This document shows positions 9,140-20,561 of a stretch of 64,000 bases of DNA, one piece after another. The stretch covers positions 25,073,825-25,137,824 of the forward strand of contig CM055816.1 in NCBI GenBank assembly GCA_029582265.1, in the 5' to 3' direction. The notes under the pieces were generated by a model that saw only the letters and a program-made list of their open reading frames with translations, had not been told where the DNA came from and made no database searches. Each line of letters starts with the position of its first letter. Positions within the stretch are counted from its first letter, which is position 1. The stretch comes from Zoroaster sp. YZ-2022. Its lineage: Eukaryota; Echinodermata; Asteroidea; Forcipulatida; Zoroasteridae. Both the position numbers and the translations under genes were made by a program.

Positions 9140-11960
9140 ATAGATATCGTTATGATTGTAGCTATCACATCGTAAGGAACCTGTCTATCTACAGGTTCAG
9201 TAGTACATGTGCCTCATTCTGATTCTCATAGACTTGTGTACATGAAAGCAAAGATGGATGCGGTTTATTAAATTAAAGGTCTATTACACCTATAGGATGG
9301 AAGGATTTGGTTGACAAGACTGAGATTTTGTTGAATTTCAGAATGGTTAGTGATAAGGCCCATCATATCAGTTATTGACATAGTCCTTAAATTAATAAAG
9401 CTGGCGACCATATTTAATCCTTAAAATAATCAAGCTGTCGACCATACTTAACCCCAATGTCAATAACCTTAGTTTTAGGAACAGAGACCTAATACATACA
9501 TATGTAAATCTTGTGATGTTTTACCGATCTAATTTAATAATGTCTGATCACTTCACATGCCTTGAATTTCGTCCTCCTGGGAGCATAGGTAGGAGCAAGG
9601 CAATTTTTCCCCAAAGAACTTTTCCATTACATTAAAATGGATAGTATGAGGATAGTATAGTTGACATCGACCTCGTGTAAGTAAACTAGACATGCATGGT
9701 CAGTTTGCCATGACTTTATTGTTTTTAATTTAAAGCAATCATTGCTTGCCTGGAAGTCATCTTATCTATGCTTTAATAGATCCTCATCACACTGAGGCTA
9801 TATTTGTCTGGTAACCTGACAGCTAATCATAAATCACTATGAGTTTGCAAGGCACCACACTATTTCAGACAAGAGCCTCATTTTGATTCCAATAGAGAAG
9901 TGCATTAGCAAACCAAAATTGACCATTCTTGGATGAAGTTCTATTTGTCTATGAAATGAAAAAAAAAATCCACGAAGCAAGATATTGACTGTCCGGCAGT
10001 GTTTTGTTAGAATGATCTGTTCTGCCTTTTTAAAATTAGTTTTATTTGATGTATATTAAATTTTATTTGTTGTTTTCTTGTATTATTGTGATTTGTTTTA
10101 CATGTAATTCGTCATTTTGCAGTTTTTAATTCCAACTAATATATAATAATAGATTCTTTTTACATGCATTTTAAACAATTACTTTATTTTCTCCACACTT
10201 AAGGGGACAACAAAATCATACACTTATGAAATATTTAATATTAAATTAATATAATTATGAATATTCATGAAGCTTGTTCAAGCAAGGACCCTATACTCAT
10301 AATGTTAGAGGCACAGTAAACGTTAAACTCCCACAACGACATGTAGCCTACACAAGAATCTTATTTCTATTACAAATACTTTCTTAGTAATTAAGTCTTT
10401 AGTTTATGTTTCATTTTAAAGGATAATTTCACAGAATTCCACATTTTGGGGACCTTCATGTTCAATTTCTTTGAGAAAGGGTGGTTGGAGGAAATGATTA
10501 ATGTTAGTCGTCAAATTGCCTGGTAAATTATCGGTATATAGTCGGTATATAGTGTAAACTAGATGTATGATAAATTTGCCATGACTTTATTGTTTTTAAT
10601 TAAAATGAGTTTGCAAGGCACCACACTATTTAAGATCGACAACAGCCTCATTTTGATTCATATATTCATAATGTTATAGGCACAGTAAACATTAAACTCC
10701 CACAAGGACATGTACACAAGAATCTTATTTATATTACAAATACTTTCTTAGTAATTAAGTCTTTAGTTTATGTTTCAATTAAAATACCGAATATTTTAAA
10801 GGATAATTTCACATTTTGGGGACCTTCATGTTCACTTTCTTGGAGTAAGAGTGGTTGTAGGAAATGATTAATGTTAGTCGTCAAATTGCCTGGTAAATTG
10901 TTGTTATATACTTAAAAACACTATTGAACATGGAGCAAATAGAGTCGGGCAATTTATTTGTATAACGTTGAAACATGAAGAACCCTAACTGAAGAAGATA
11001 TATGTTATTTAATATACAAGAAAATATAATTCAGTTTTATCAATTGGCATTCATTTGTCACATTGTTATTTTCAATTCTCAGGCCCGGGTATGATTGCAT
11101 TATGTGCAATGTTGAAGGGATGGAACAACAATATTTGTAAAATGTTGGCAAAACTGCTTCTCTTTTAATCATTTTAATTTTAATTTTGTTTAATACATTC
11201 ATAGTTATCATCAACTTTATGGGGGACGTTCTCATTGAAAGTATCGTTAAGTACATTCAATTTCAAAAGAACCAGTCTTAAGCGATCGATCAAAAATTCA
11301 ATTTCATCAGTTGGCATTCCTTTGTGAAATTGTTATATTCAATTCTCAGGCCTGGGTATAAAAGTTTAGGACAGATTCATTATATGCAATGTTGAAGGGA
11401 TGAAACAACAATATTTGTAAAATGTGGCAAAACTGCTTCTCTTTGAATCATTTTTATTTTAATTTTGTTTAATACAAATTCTTTGTTTCATCAATTTTAG
11501 GGGGACGTTTTGCCAATATCTTTCTTAGAAATAGCAGTTCCTCAGACTAAATAGTTTATTGTGAAGATTGATTCCATCATCAGCTTTATACCAACTAAGA
11601 TGTATATTAACATTCAACTATTTGGGTATTTTTAAATTAGTTTTATAAATATCAGTTCTATAACCTACCTTTAAGACAAAAATATTAAATTCAATAAAAT
11701 TTACATTAGGCCTACTCTGTGTTGTGTGTTTTCGTTATAATTTTCCATTTTTGATCAATCGCTTGCGACTGGTTCTTTTGAAATTGAAATTGAATGTACC
11801 TGACGATGCTTTCAATTAGAACTTACTTATTTTATCAATGAGTTGGGTTAAATGAAGATAGAATGCTCAACTTATGAATTTGAATGTATCTTTTTGCTGA
11901 TTGAATGATGATGTAAAGGAGCATTCATTTTCAAATTAAATTGAATGAGTCACGTATTTA
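9140..11960 (+). repeat. Composite repeat unit U, copy I (partial)
   Basis: Modules occur here in the same order as in the copies at 18400-23125 and 46690-48905: GATTCTCATAGACTTG, then GGATGGAAGGATT, CATAGTCCTTAAA, GAGCATAGGTAGGAGCAAGG, GAGTTTGCAAGGCACCACAC, GTGGTTGGAGGAAATGATTA and CATTCATTTGTCAC, then the inverted-repeat element, then ACTTACTTATTTTATCAATG and GAATGCTCAACTTATGAATT. No protein is encoded. Unit I has an internal tandem duplication: 10290-10540 and 10660-10910 are about 368 bp apart. Confidence 0.75.
11235..11818. mobile_element. Inverted-repeat element V, copy 1 (non-autonomous)
   Basis: About 65 bp at the left end (ATTGAAAGTATCGTTAAGTA ... AAGCGATCGATCAAAAATTC) is repeated inverted at the right end (TTTTGATCAATCGCTTGCGA ... 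GATGCTTTCAATTAG). About 450 bp of non-coding DNA lies between, including TTACATTAGGCCTACTCTGT. Other copies are at 20000-22990 (split by a retrotransposon) and 48390-48840 (interior reversed). Isolated ends occur near 17410 and 45385. It has no transposase and the superfamily is unknown. Confidence 0.6.
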
Positions 11961-13026
11961 AACTAAACAAAAATAAAATCAAATGTCAAGCAAAAGAACT
12001 AGTTTGGACACATGATAATTGTTGCCTAGAGCAGACAGCAATTATTCATTTCCAAAATAAAAAATCAATAAATGAAAAAATAAAAAAATCAATCAAAGGT
12101 TAGTATATACGTATATGTAGGATTATGTTGCAAGGTTTAAATATTTCAAGCCCCATTAATTGAAACTTCAGTAAGTTCCTTTAGGCTGAAAGTAGAGATT
12201 GTACATATGTATTGAATAGTGACATTATTTCATCTTAAATCATAATGTTGGATATAGTTCAATGGTTAAATGTTATCCATAATGTTATCCTGTCCCATAA
12301 AACATTACGCTTCTATCATACACATGACAAAACAATAAATGATCAACGCTAATAAGAACATACATTGGGCAATATATTTCCACTTAAAATGCACTCCATA
12401 CGAACAGTAACGACGACAATAAATTACACAATCGATTTAGCTTGACACAATGATGGTGAAACTACAATTTTATAAAGTGAGTAACTTAAAATGTTTATTA
12501 TCTTGAAACCTATTTTGTGCCGTGTTGCCCAACTGGCATTTCGTGAAAACGGTGACGATATGTAGAGAATCATTAATGTTGTTCAGACATTATATCAGAT
12601 GCGTCGACTACAACATTGTTTTGCATTGTACATTACAATGTGAGTGTAATATGTGTTATCGTTGTAATTAGTAGTTAAATATTATAATAGTTCATTCCAT
12701 TTGTGTGTATTATGGTTAACTGGGATGTTATTGTACTTTTATTTCTTTGCCACATAGATTTATGTACATGTATCTAGTTGAAGAGTAGTCTACCCAGACC
12801 CAGAAGAAACAATTAACTACAGAGCAGTGTTAGGATAACACTATTAAAAATCCTGCCATCTATTTATCTAAACTTGATGTCATTATAATAAAGAACATGT
12901 TCTTAACATCAACCGGGGGTTGGGGGTTAGACCACTACATTCAAATATGCGGAAACTCATCAAGGAAAATGTAATCATTAGATTAAAAGACGTAATCACC
13001 CCGACTTGTGCAAAATACAAATTTGA
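11961..13026. other. AT-rich intergenic DNA, no gene seen
   Basis: No coding or repeat structure could be supported here beyond A/T-rich low complexity near 12050-12100. Confidence 0.45.
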
Positions 13027-13845
13027 TAATGGCCCTGTCACACTGTTGCGTATCGTACTAGCGTATGCCAGCGTATGAAAATTATCACTCATACGCTGGT
13101 ATATGGTGACATACGCTAGGGGTACGTTAGGCATAGGTTGTATACGTTTCAAGCACGGTGGCATACGCTGGCATACGCTGGCATACGCTGAGGCAGAAAT
13201 AAATTTTTAAGCATGCTTAAAATTTGTGTGCGTATGCGGACGTATGGTTAATACGCTAAGCATACGCTAGGCATACGCTGAATACGCTAGAGGTACGATA
13301 TAGGTACGTTACTCATAGGTCGAGTACGCTGGACATAAGTTGCCATACGTTGGCATGAAGGTGTACCGTACAGCTAGCGTATTGATAGCGCATTGATAGC
13401 GCATGAGTAACGTACTTCTAAAGTATGTCTGACGTATCTGCAACGTATATAGACATCTTGGCGTATGCCTGACGATTGAGTAACGTATTTAACGTACAAC
13501 TAGCGTATTATTGGCGTATGGCCAGCGTATCCCCAGCGTATTGCCAGCGTTTTGATAAAGTGTATATATAGGCTCCCATTTCTAGCTCATCTTCAGTTCT
13601 TCGTGGACCTCATACGCTAGCCATACGCAGAGTACGCTGGCCATACGCTGGTCATATTACGCTGTCAATACGCTGTCAATACGCTTGCCATACGCTACTC
13701 ATACGCTACTCATAGGTTCAATACGGTAAGTATACGCACAATTCTGTATTTTCAAGGGCTTTTTGTGCGTATGAAAATTATATTATGAATTTTCATACGC
13801 AACTCTTACGTTTCTCTCATACGCAACAGTGTGACAGGGCCATTA
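13027..13845. mobile_element. 819-bp TIR element filled with ATACGC repeats
   Basis: The ends are perfect 27-bp inverted repeats: 13027-13053 begins TAATGGCCCTGTCACACTGT and 13819-13845 is its reverse complement. The interior has about 30 copies of ATACGC/GCGTAT. They are mostly ATACGC at 13090-13340, GCGTAT at 13375-13555 and ATACGC again at 13610-13735, so they can form many alternative stems. Three 10-11 bp units (GGCATACGCTG) are strictly tandem near 13160-13192. A self-complementary segment lies at about 13769-13801 (GCGTATGAAAATT...AATTTTCATACGC). No ORF of note. It looks like a non-autonomous DNA transposon. The target duplication is not certain (TA, or TAAT/ATTA as part of the TIR). 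Confidence 0.75.
13563..13598 (+). promoter_or_regulatory. TATA plus initiator-like pair inside the ATACGC element
   Basis: TATATATA at 13563-13570 is followed by GGCTCCC, and a TCAGTT initiator-like motif (A at 13595) lies 32 bp from the first T of the box. This interval is the only part of the element free of ATACGC. Both facts make a core promoter plausible, but no transcript is known. Confidence 0.35.
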
Positions 13846-15538
13846 GGCACTTCAACATGTTATTCAGCTTCCTGTTGTCTCCAATGCAGCCAAGACATGG
13901 ATCATTAACATCAATTAACTGGCTTCATTACACACTGGTGATGTGACCCAAAGGCATAAACGAGTAAGCATTCACACGGCAAGAATGTGTTGATAAGCAT
14001 ATGATCGTACTCAATGAATATTTCATTGGCATGTGTATCATAGAGAAGACAAAGATAATTCTAGAAGGTCAAGACACTCAGGTACCAATCAAGCATGACG
14101 CTGAAGCGCATCTGCCATGAACACCACTTTAGCTATTACCTTCACATGAACAAGAAGCAATCGAAAACTTAGCTAAGTTCAATGACCTTGGTAAGGTGTG
14201 GTGGTCCGCTCACTAAGTTAAACATAACATGTTACCACAAAGACAATGATAAAATTAATATTCCAGTAACAACCAGTAGACCTAAGTAATTTGTATATAT
14301 TTTTAAATCAAAACACTGCTATTTTTCTTCAGGAAAGGAAAACAAACGCTTTAAGATAATAGGTAAATTACATTAATTGTTACTTCTTGAGGCCTCTGGA
14401 TAGAGTGTTGATGAGTTGTTACAATAGGATAGACTATCAATGGGGTTTTCTTCTCATACATGTATGCATCAATTATGAAAAAAAAATACAAAACAGACAC
14501 CATTTATATAATAATAAGATTTAAGATTTACATGTTTATGAGTGGGAAAATTAAAATAAATATTATCATAAATGTTAGAAATGTTAGAGAGTGTTATTTA
14601 TCGAAGATCAATTTTTGTTCTGTTTTCTTCACTAACATGTAATATTATTTACAATACAACCTTTGACATTTAACTTATTATATGTACGTGAACACCATTA
14701 CAATGATAAAGCCTGAAACCTGATTTAAGATATGAGTAAAGTAACAAACCTGTTAAACTTTTACCTTACTATGTATGTTGTATAGTTTATGGGAAAATGG
14801 TGAAATTACAATTATGTTTGGTTGTTTACATTCCAACATGTCATATAGAAAACGGTACAACTTTTAACTTTTGTTACAAATTTTTTTCAAACAAAGTATA
14901 TTTAGAGAAATGTGATACACCTAAAAGAAAGCAATGTTGCTAAGGAAACTACCATATGTATTGAATTGAGAACCACATTTTTATTTCATGCTTGGCTCAC
15001 TAGGATGATATTAAAAATCGTAATCTACAATTTTACTTAAATGCACTGACAATTTGAGCTATCATTTCGAACTGAGAAGGTTTGGTACAACATTGGAAAA
15101 AAGACTATAATGTACAAATATGAAAACTCACTTTAAATTCAAAAATAAATAAAAACATTAAAGGGAAGGTACAACATTCCAATCTTTTAGGTTTCAGGAA
15201 ATATATGAATAAACTAACCTGTGAAACTTTTATCACAACAGGTGCTGACCTTTTTTGAAAAAAACAATGTACAAAGGGATCACAACTTTGTATAGTAAAC
15301 TTCAACATTTCTTAAAGAAGTATTCAACCAGTAATATCTTACTAATGTCAGTAATTCAGTTCAAACAGAAAATAACGAAAATGCATTCATCCATACTTAA
15401 GAATAACAAGATATGCAAAGAAACAAACCTGTGAAAGTTTCAATTTATTTTGTTGTATTGTTTTTAAGAAAATTGTAAAAAAATGTTTTAAATTTATTGC
15501 TCATCTTTGTACACAAGTTCTAATATTGAAATGGATCA
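13846..15538. other. AT-rich intergenic DNA, weak internal repeats
   Basis: No gene seen. The phrase ACAAACCTGT(G/T)AAA(C/G)TTT occurs near 14746, 15216 and 15425, followed by related sequence, which points to old duplicated segments of a few hundred bases. Some of this may be the 3' flank of the minus-strand pseudogene at 15539. Confidence 0.4.
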
Positions 15539-16330
15539 TCAGATGTATGCTTCTTTAGCTAAGGTTACACCATACTTCTCTAGCTTGAAAGCAAGGAGGA
15601 GCTGCAAGCTTTGACTTATGTTACCGAGGGATTCTTGGATTTGTCTAGAAACTTGCAACTGCTCCTTTTCCACTTCCAACCTCTCACATTCAACTTGTAG
15701 TCTTTGGTTTTCTATAGCATGTCAGTTCTAGTGGTAGTGGTTCCCTGTGTTGGCTTCTCTTTCTTATTCTCTATCTCTACAACCACCACCTCCTCTGCCT
15801 CTTCGCCCTCCCCCTCCTCATCCTCGATCTCCATCCTAGTATTTTGTGTTGCTATCGCTATTGAAGTTCGAAAATAAAATAAAGCAAGTATTAAATATTT
15901 ATTTAAGTTCATGATCCTCAGATCATCACAATTTGAAGTTTAGTCTACTATCTAATGGTGTGGCAAATATAAGTTATCTTATATGAGTGAAACACAGAAA
16001 AATATAGCGTTTCTTCATTCCATATGCCACGAGGCCACATTTTTTTGGAGGAATAAAAGGGAGAAAAAAGGTTATATATAAGGTTTCTTAATAGGGTCTT
16101 ATGTAACATATGCCTATAGAATATTTGTTTATAAGTAGTGATGTGGAGTTACCATATGCCATGTTGTCCAGCATTACATTTGCATCCAAATCTGTCTCTC
16201 CCTCCTCCCTTCCAAGGATGCCATCCTTGACAACCAGTGACAGTGCTTGTAGCACCAACTCATAGGTTTTGTTTTCTTGAGGTTTCTCACCTCCTCCTGA
16301 AAGCAGGAGGGAAAATAGGGTCTCCAGTTT
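15539..16330 (-). pseudogene. Broken coiled-coil gene resembling transposon Myb/SANT-associated proteins
   Basis: Two coding-like segments on the minus strand. Segment B (about 15866 down to 15539) encodes an acidic run, a basic/Thr-rich stretch and then a heptad-rich coiled coil (IENQRLQVECERLEVEKEQL). It ends ...LAKEAYI and TGA at 15539-15541. A 1-nt frameshift near 15720 separates the acidic part from the coiled coil. Segment A (about 16320 down to 16155) encodes GGGEKPQENKTYELVLQALS and a following acidic stretch, and ends at a GTAACT donor-like site. A TTCAATAG acceptor-like site precedes segment B, giving a putative ~290-bp intron. A coiled-coil tail with ERLEVEKEQL-type heptads is typical of Myb/SANT-like proteins of Harbinger-type transposons and their host relatives. 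The DNA-binding domain itself is not visible here. The family assignment is tentative. Confidence 0.4.
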
Positions 16331-16690
16331 CTGGCTTAAAATCGATGCGGTGACGTACTAAGAGAGGCCTCACAAATCAGGCAAATCTATGGTTACATAT
16401 CGTTTCAAATTGAACACCGGCGTTTTCTCAGCCTACCAGCGCGGAAAGCGTCAGTCCGGTCACCGGGGAACCCTGGAGACCTCGCTCGGCTTCGCCGAAA
16501 CAGTTTACGTACACTGGCTACAGTGTGTGAAACTACCACACTGTGTATGGATGCAGGTGTGATGAATGGTTTGGGAAGCCTCCTTTTAATTATTGAACTA
16601 CCCAAACTTCCCCTTGTGGAAAATGTATTAAATTTGTTGAATTTGTTATCCCTCTCTATAATTTTGTTTTTCAATTAATATCTTGAAAAG
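16319..16690 (+). repeat. GC-rich repeat family R, copy 1
   Basis: It opens with a CCAGTTTCTGG...AAAATCG...GCGGTGAC lead and AGAGAGGCCTCACAAATCAGG, then TTCAAATTGAACACCGGCGT, a CG-rich core, GTGTGAAACTACCACACTGT and GATGAATGGTTTGGGAAGCC, and fades in a T-rich tail. Other copies: 23331-23838, 35340-35622, 48950-49325, 25320-25622 (-), and 5' fragments at 35762-35858 and 49462-49505. Overlapping frames on both strands look conserved only because the DNA is. Confidence 0.8.
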
Positions 16691-16691
16691 A

Positions 16692-17330
16692 CATGGTCTA
16701 AAAGACGTTTGGCGAACAATCCATAATGAAAACCCGGGACACACCTTCTGCCGAAAACGTCTCAATAAACCAAATAGCATTTGATATTTTTATTACCTCT
16801 GAATTACTCAATATTGTCGAACAAGTCGACACTAATCCGTCTGGACTTTCAGACCATGAAATAGTTTATTTAAAACTTACCAATCATAACAAACCCACAG
16901 GACCTGGCAGATGGATATGTAACAATAGTATCTTTAAAAGATGAAGATTGTGACTTCAGAATAATCAACTGTTGGGATTACTGCATGGAAAACTAACAAA
17001 TCTGACTATCCTACATTATTAACTTGGTGGGAGAGGGGTAAAACAACATTAAAGGAAATTATCAAGGATGTTAGTACGGAAAGAGCTTATTTAAAAAAGG
17101 AGAAACTAAATTTTTACAAAAAAGGTATGAAAACCTCATGAGAAGACCTAAATTCAACACCGACAATATTCGTCAGGTTGAAGAAAGATTAAAAGAAATT
17201 GAAGTTAAACATTGGCATAAAGCTAAAATCCGGGTGAGAAATATCCAAAAATATTATGATGAAAAACCTTCTAAATACGACCTGGGCCTCGAAAACAACA
17301 AACTATCAGCCATAAAATAGATAAATTGCA
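16692..17330 (+). pseudogene. L1/Tx1-like non-LTR retrotransposon fragment
   Basis: Split over frames, the sequence encodes the end of an apurinic-type endonuclease and the linker before the reverse transcriptase. GLKDVWRTIHN lies near 16700. PSGLSDHEIVYLKL follows near 16840-16880 (SDH motif). Next come a GPGRWICNNS segment matching the G-x-W-x-x-N-x-S pattern of L1 proteins, a YPTLLTWWERGKTTLKEII stretch near 17010-17060, and KAKIRVRNIQKYYDEKPSKY near 17220-17280. It has at least three frameshifts, no RT domain, and is truncated at both ends. The L1/Tx1 assignment is from motif order and wording, so moderate. Confidence 0.6.
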
Positions 17331-17394
17331 AACCAGTAAAAACAATTATGTGTTGAACGAACATAAGATATCCTTGACTGTGTTAACCGTTTCT

Positions 17395-18395
17395 ACACCG
17401 ATTTGTAACTAAGTTCATTAAATTCCGTCAAAACCAGTCCCAAGCGGTTGATCAAAATGTCATCAGTTGGCATTCATTTGTCACATTTTTACTTTCAATT
17501 CTCAGGCCTGAGATTTTAGGACAGATTCCTATCTATCTCATTTGCCTAGCTCATCAGGAGATTACAGGCAAAAGAAAGTAAAAGAAAGGTGGGGGGAGGA
17601 AAGAAAGTTAAAATTCCAGGAAAAGGAAGATTGAGGAGGAAATATTGCAAAGTGAAACAAATATGTGATGCAATTAATTAACCCCGTAAGGATACTCTGA
17701 TTCTTGTTTCGTACTTCTAAGTTGTTGGACATTGGAATAAAAATCGAGAAATTGTATAGCGACACAAAAGAAAAAGTTTCAAATAAGATAGGCCTTAGTT
17801 ACTGTAATAACTCACATCTGAAGAAATAATCTTAAGATGATATTGATTGTCCATAAACGAAAGCGAAAATAAACTTGCACAAAATCCTGCGCGATAATTC
17901 TTAATTTGATTGAATCACTCACGAAAACATGCGAAACATCCAGTTTCAGGGTGAAAAAACTGAAGTCATGAATGCTGCAACGAAATAGAAATAACTATAC
18001 GAAGTTGAGTATGATCTGAACAAAACAATGATTGCTTAGGAATTAATTTGAATAGAGAAAAAGAAACCCCAGTTTGATTGGATCAACCCCCCTTTATCTA
18101 CACTTTGGATCCCCCCTGTATTATTATCGTTTTACCCCAATGAAATAATAATAATAATAATAGTAATTAATCATTCATTCGATAACAGGGTGTATTCAGT
18201 GTGGGAGAAAGAACGCACGTAATATCATATGAATCTACTTGCATGACGGTGAAAATGATGAATTGCACTCTTTGCACATCAATTTATCATACGTTATTTG
18301 TTTGCCCCCTTGTTTGGCAGTGTAACCCCGCCCCTTTATCGACACCTTGGATACACCCCAGTATTACATTATCGTTTTACACCAATGGAATAATA
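17395..18395 (+). repeat. Upstream part of composite unit U, copy II
   Basis: This matches 45385-46680 segment by segment: TTCCGTCAAAACCAGTC, CATTCATTTGTCACATTTTT, a purine-rich AGGCAAAAGAAAG(C/T)AAAAGA stretch, then GATATTGATTGTCCATAAAC and AAAAACTGAAGTCATG. The copy here lacks the 285-bp SINE found at 46186-46470 and so preserves the empty site near 17858-17870. Non-coding. Confidence 0.75.
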
Positions 18396-18435
18396 ATTAC
18401 CCATTGTGTATTGTTTGTTCCTCACACACGTCTAT

Positions 18436-18509
18436 CATAAGCGGGATTCGAACCCACGACCTCCTGCTTACTAGTGCAGACGTCGACCACCGAGCTTGCC
18501 CGATGACAA
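18436..18509 (-). repeat. tRNA-like sequence, probable SINE head
   Basis: On the minus strand a perfect B box (GGGTTCGAATCCC, 18443-18455) follows an A-box-like AAGCTCGGTGG and a stem with CTGC...GCAG around CTAGTA. Acceptor pairing is poor, so it is not a credible functional tRNA. It lies between two near-identical 36-bp copies of CCATTGTGTATTGTTTGTTC... at about 18402-18437 and 18547-18582, whereas paralogous copies at 7650 and 46690 have one copy and no tRNA-like insert. Confidence 0.45.
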
Positions 18510-20561
18510 TTGGCCAGCTAGAATCCATATAGCCGGCTAGAATCCCATTGTGTATTGTTTGTTCCTCACACACGTCTACCATAGTCACGTTCCCTATCTA
18601 CGGGCAGTAGAGATATCGTTATGATTGAAGCGATCACATTGTAAGGAACCTGTCTTCTGGTTCAGTTGTACATGTGCCTCATTCTGATTCTCATAGACTT
18701 GTGTACAGAAAAGCAGAGATGGCTGTGGTTTATTAATTAAAGATTTATTACCTATAGGATGGAAGGATTCGGTTGACAAGAGATTTTCTTGAATTTGAGA
18801 ATGGTGATGAGACCCGTCATATCAGTTATTCTGACATAGTCCTTAAAATAATCAAGCTGGCGACCATACTTAACTTCAATGTCAATAACCTTAGGTTTAG
18901 GAACAGAGGCCTGACACACATGTAAATTTTGTGGTGTTTTACCGATCTAATTTAACAATGTCTGATCACCTCACAGGCCTTGAATTTCGTCCTCCTAGGA
19001 GCATAGGTAGGAGCAAGGCAATTTCCCCCAAAGAACTTTTCCATTACATGAAAATGGATAGTATGAGGATAATTTAGTTGACATTAATCTCGTGCAAGTA
19101 AACTAGATGTATGATAAATTTGCCATGACTTTATTGTTTTTAATTGAAACATAAACTAAAGACTTAATTACTAAGAAAGTATTTGTAATATAAATAAGAT
19201 TCTTGTGTACATGTCCTTGTGTACAATCATTGCTTGCCAGGAAGTCGACTTATCCATGCTTTAACAGATCCTCGTCACATTGAGGCCATATTTGTCTGGT
19301 AACCTGACAGCTAATCATAAATGAGTTTGCAAGGCACCACACTATTTAAGGCAAGAGCGTCATTTTGATTCATATATTCATAATGTTATAGGCACAGTAA
19401 ACGTTAAACTCCCACAAGGACATGTACACAAGAATCTTATTTATATTACAGATACTTTCTTAGTAATTAAGTCTTTAGTTTATGTTTCAATTAAAATACC
19501 GAATATTTTTAAAGGATAATTTCACAGAATTCCACAACTTGGGGACCTTCATGTTCAATTTCTTTGAGTAAGAGTGGTTGGAGGAAATGATTAATGTTAG
19601 TCGTCAAATTGCATGGTAAATTGTCGGTATATAGTCATGTACACTTAACAACACTATTGAACATAGAGCAGGGATCAAGGCAGCTACCTTCCCGCGGTGA
19701 TCCTGTTATGAGAAGTTTTCTTGAACTGAAACTGTCAACCCGGACACATGAAGGACCCTAACTGAAGAAGATATATGTTATTTAATATACAAGAAAATAT
19801 AATTCAGTTTTATCAATTGTCATTCATTTGTCACATTTTTATTTTCAATTCTCAGGCCCAGGTATGATTGCATTATGTGCAATGTTGAAGGGATGGAACA
19901 ACAATATTGTAAAATGTTGGCAAAGCTGCTTCTCTTTGAATCATTTTTATTTAATTTTGTTTAATACATTCATAGTTATCATCAACTTTATGGGGGACGT
20001 TCTAATTGAAAGTATCGTTAAGTACATTCAATTTCAAAAGAACCAGTCTTAAGCGATTGATCAAAAATTCAATTTCATCAGTTGGCATTCCTTTGTCAAA
20101 TATATTCAATTCTCAGACCCGGGTATGAAAGTTTAGGACAGATTCATTATATGTAATGTTGAAGGGACGGAACAACAATAGTTATAAAATGTTGGCAAAA
20201 CTGCTTCTCTTTGAATCATTTCAATTTTAATTTTGTTTAATACATTATTTGTTTCATCAATTTTAGGGGGACGTTTTGCCAATATCTTTCTTAAAAATGG
20301 CAGTTCCTCAGACTAAATAGTTTATTGTGAAGATTGATTCCATCATCAGCTTTATACCAACTAAGATGTATATTAACATTAAACTATTTGGGTATTTTTA
20401 AATTAGTTTTTATAAATATCAGTTCTATAACCTACCTTTAAGACAAAAATATTAAATTCAATAAAATTTACATTAGGCCTACTCTGTGTTGTGTGTTTTC
20501 ATTATAATTTTCCATTCTTGATCAATCGCTTGCGACTGGTTCTTTTGAAATTGAATGTACC

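Noticed and set aside
15105..15308. Small AT-rich frames at 14460-14642 and 15105-15308
   Set aside because: Composition is that of AT-rich non-coding DNA, and there are no motifs or conserved copies.
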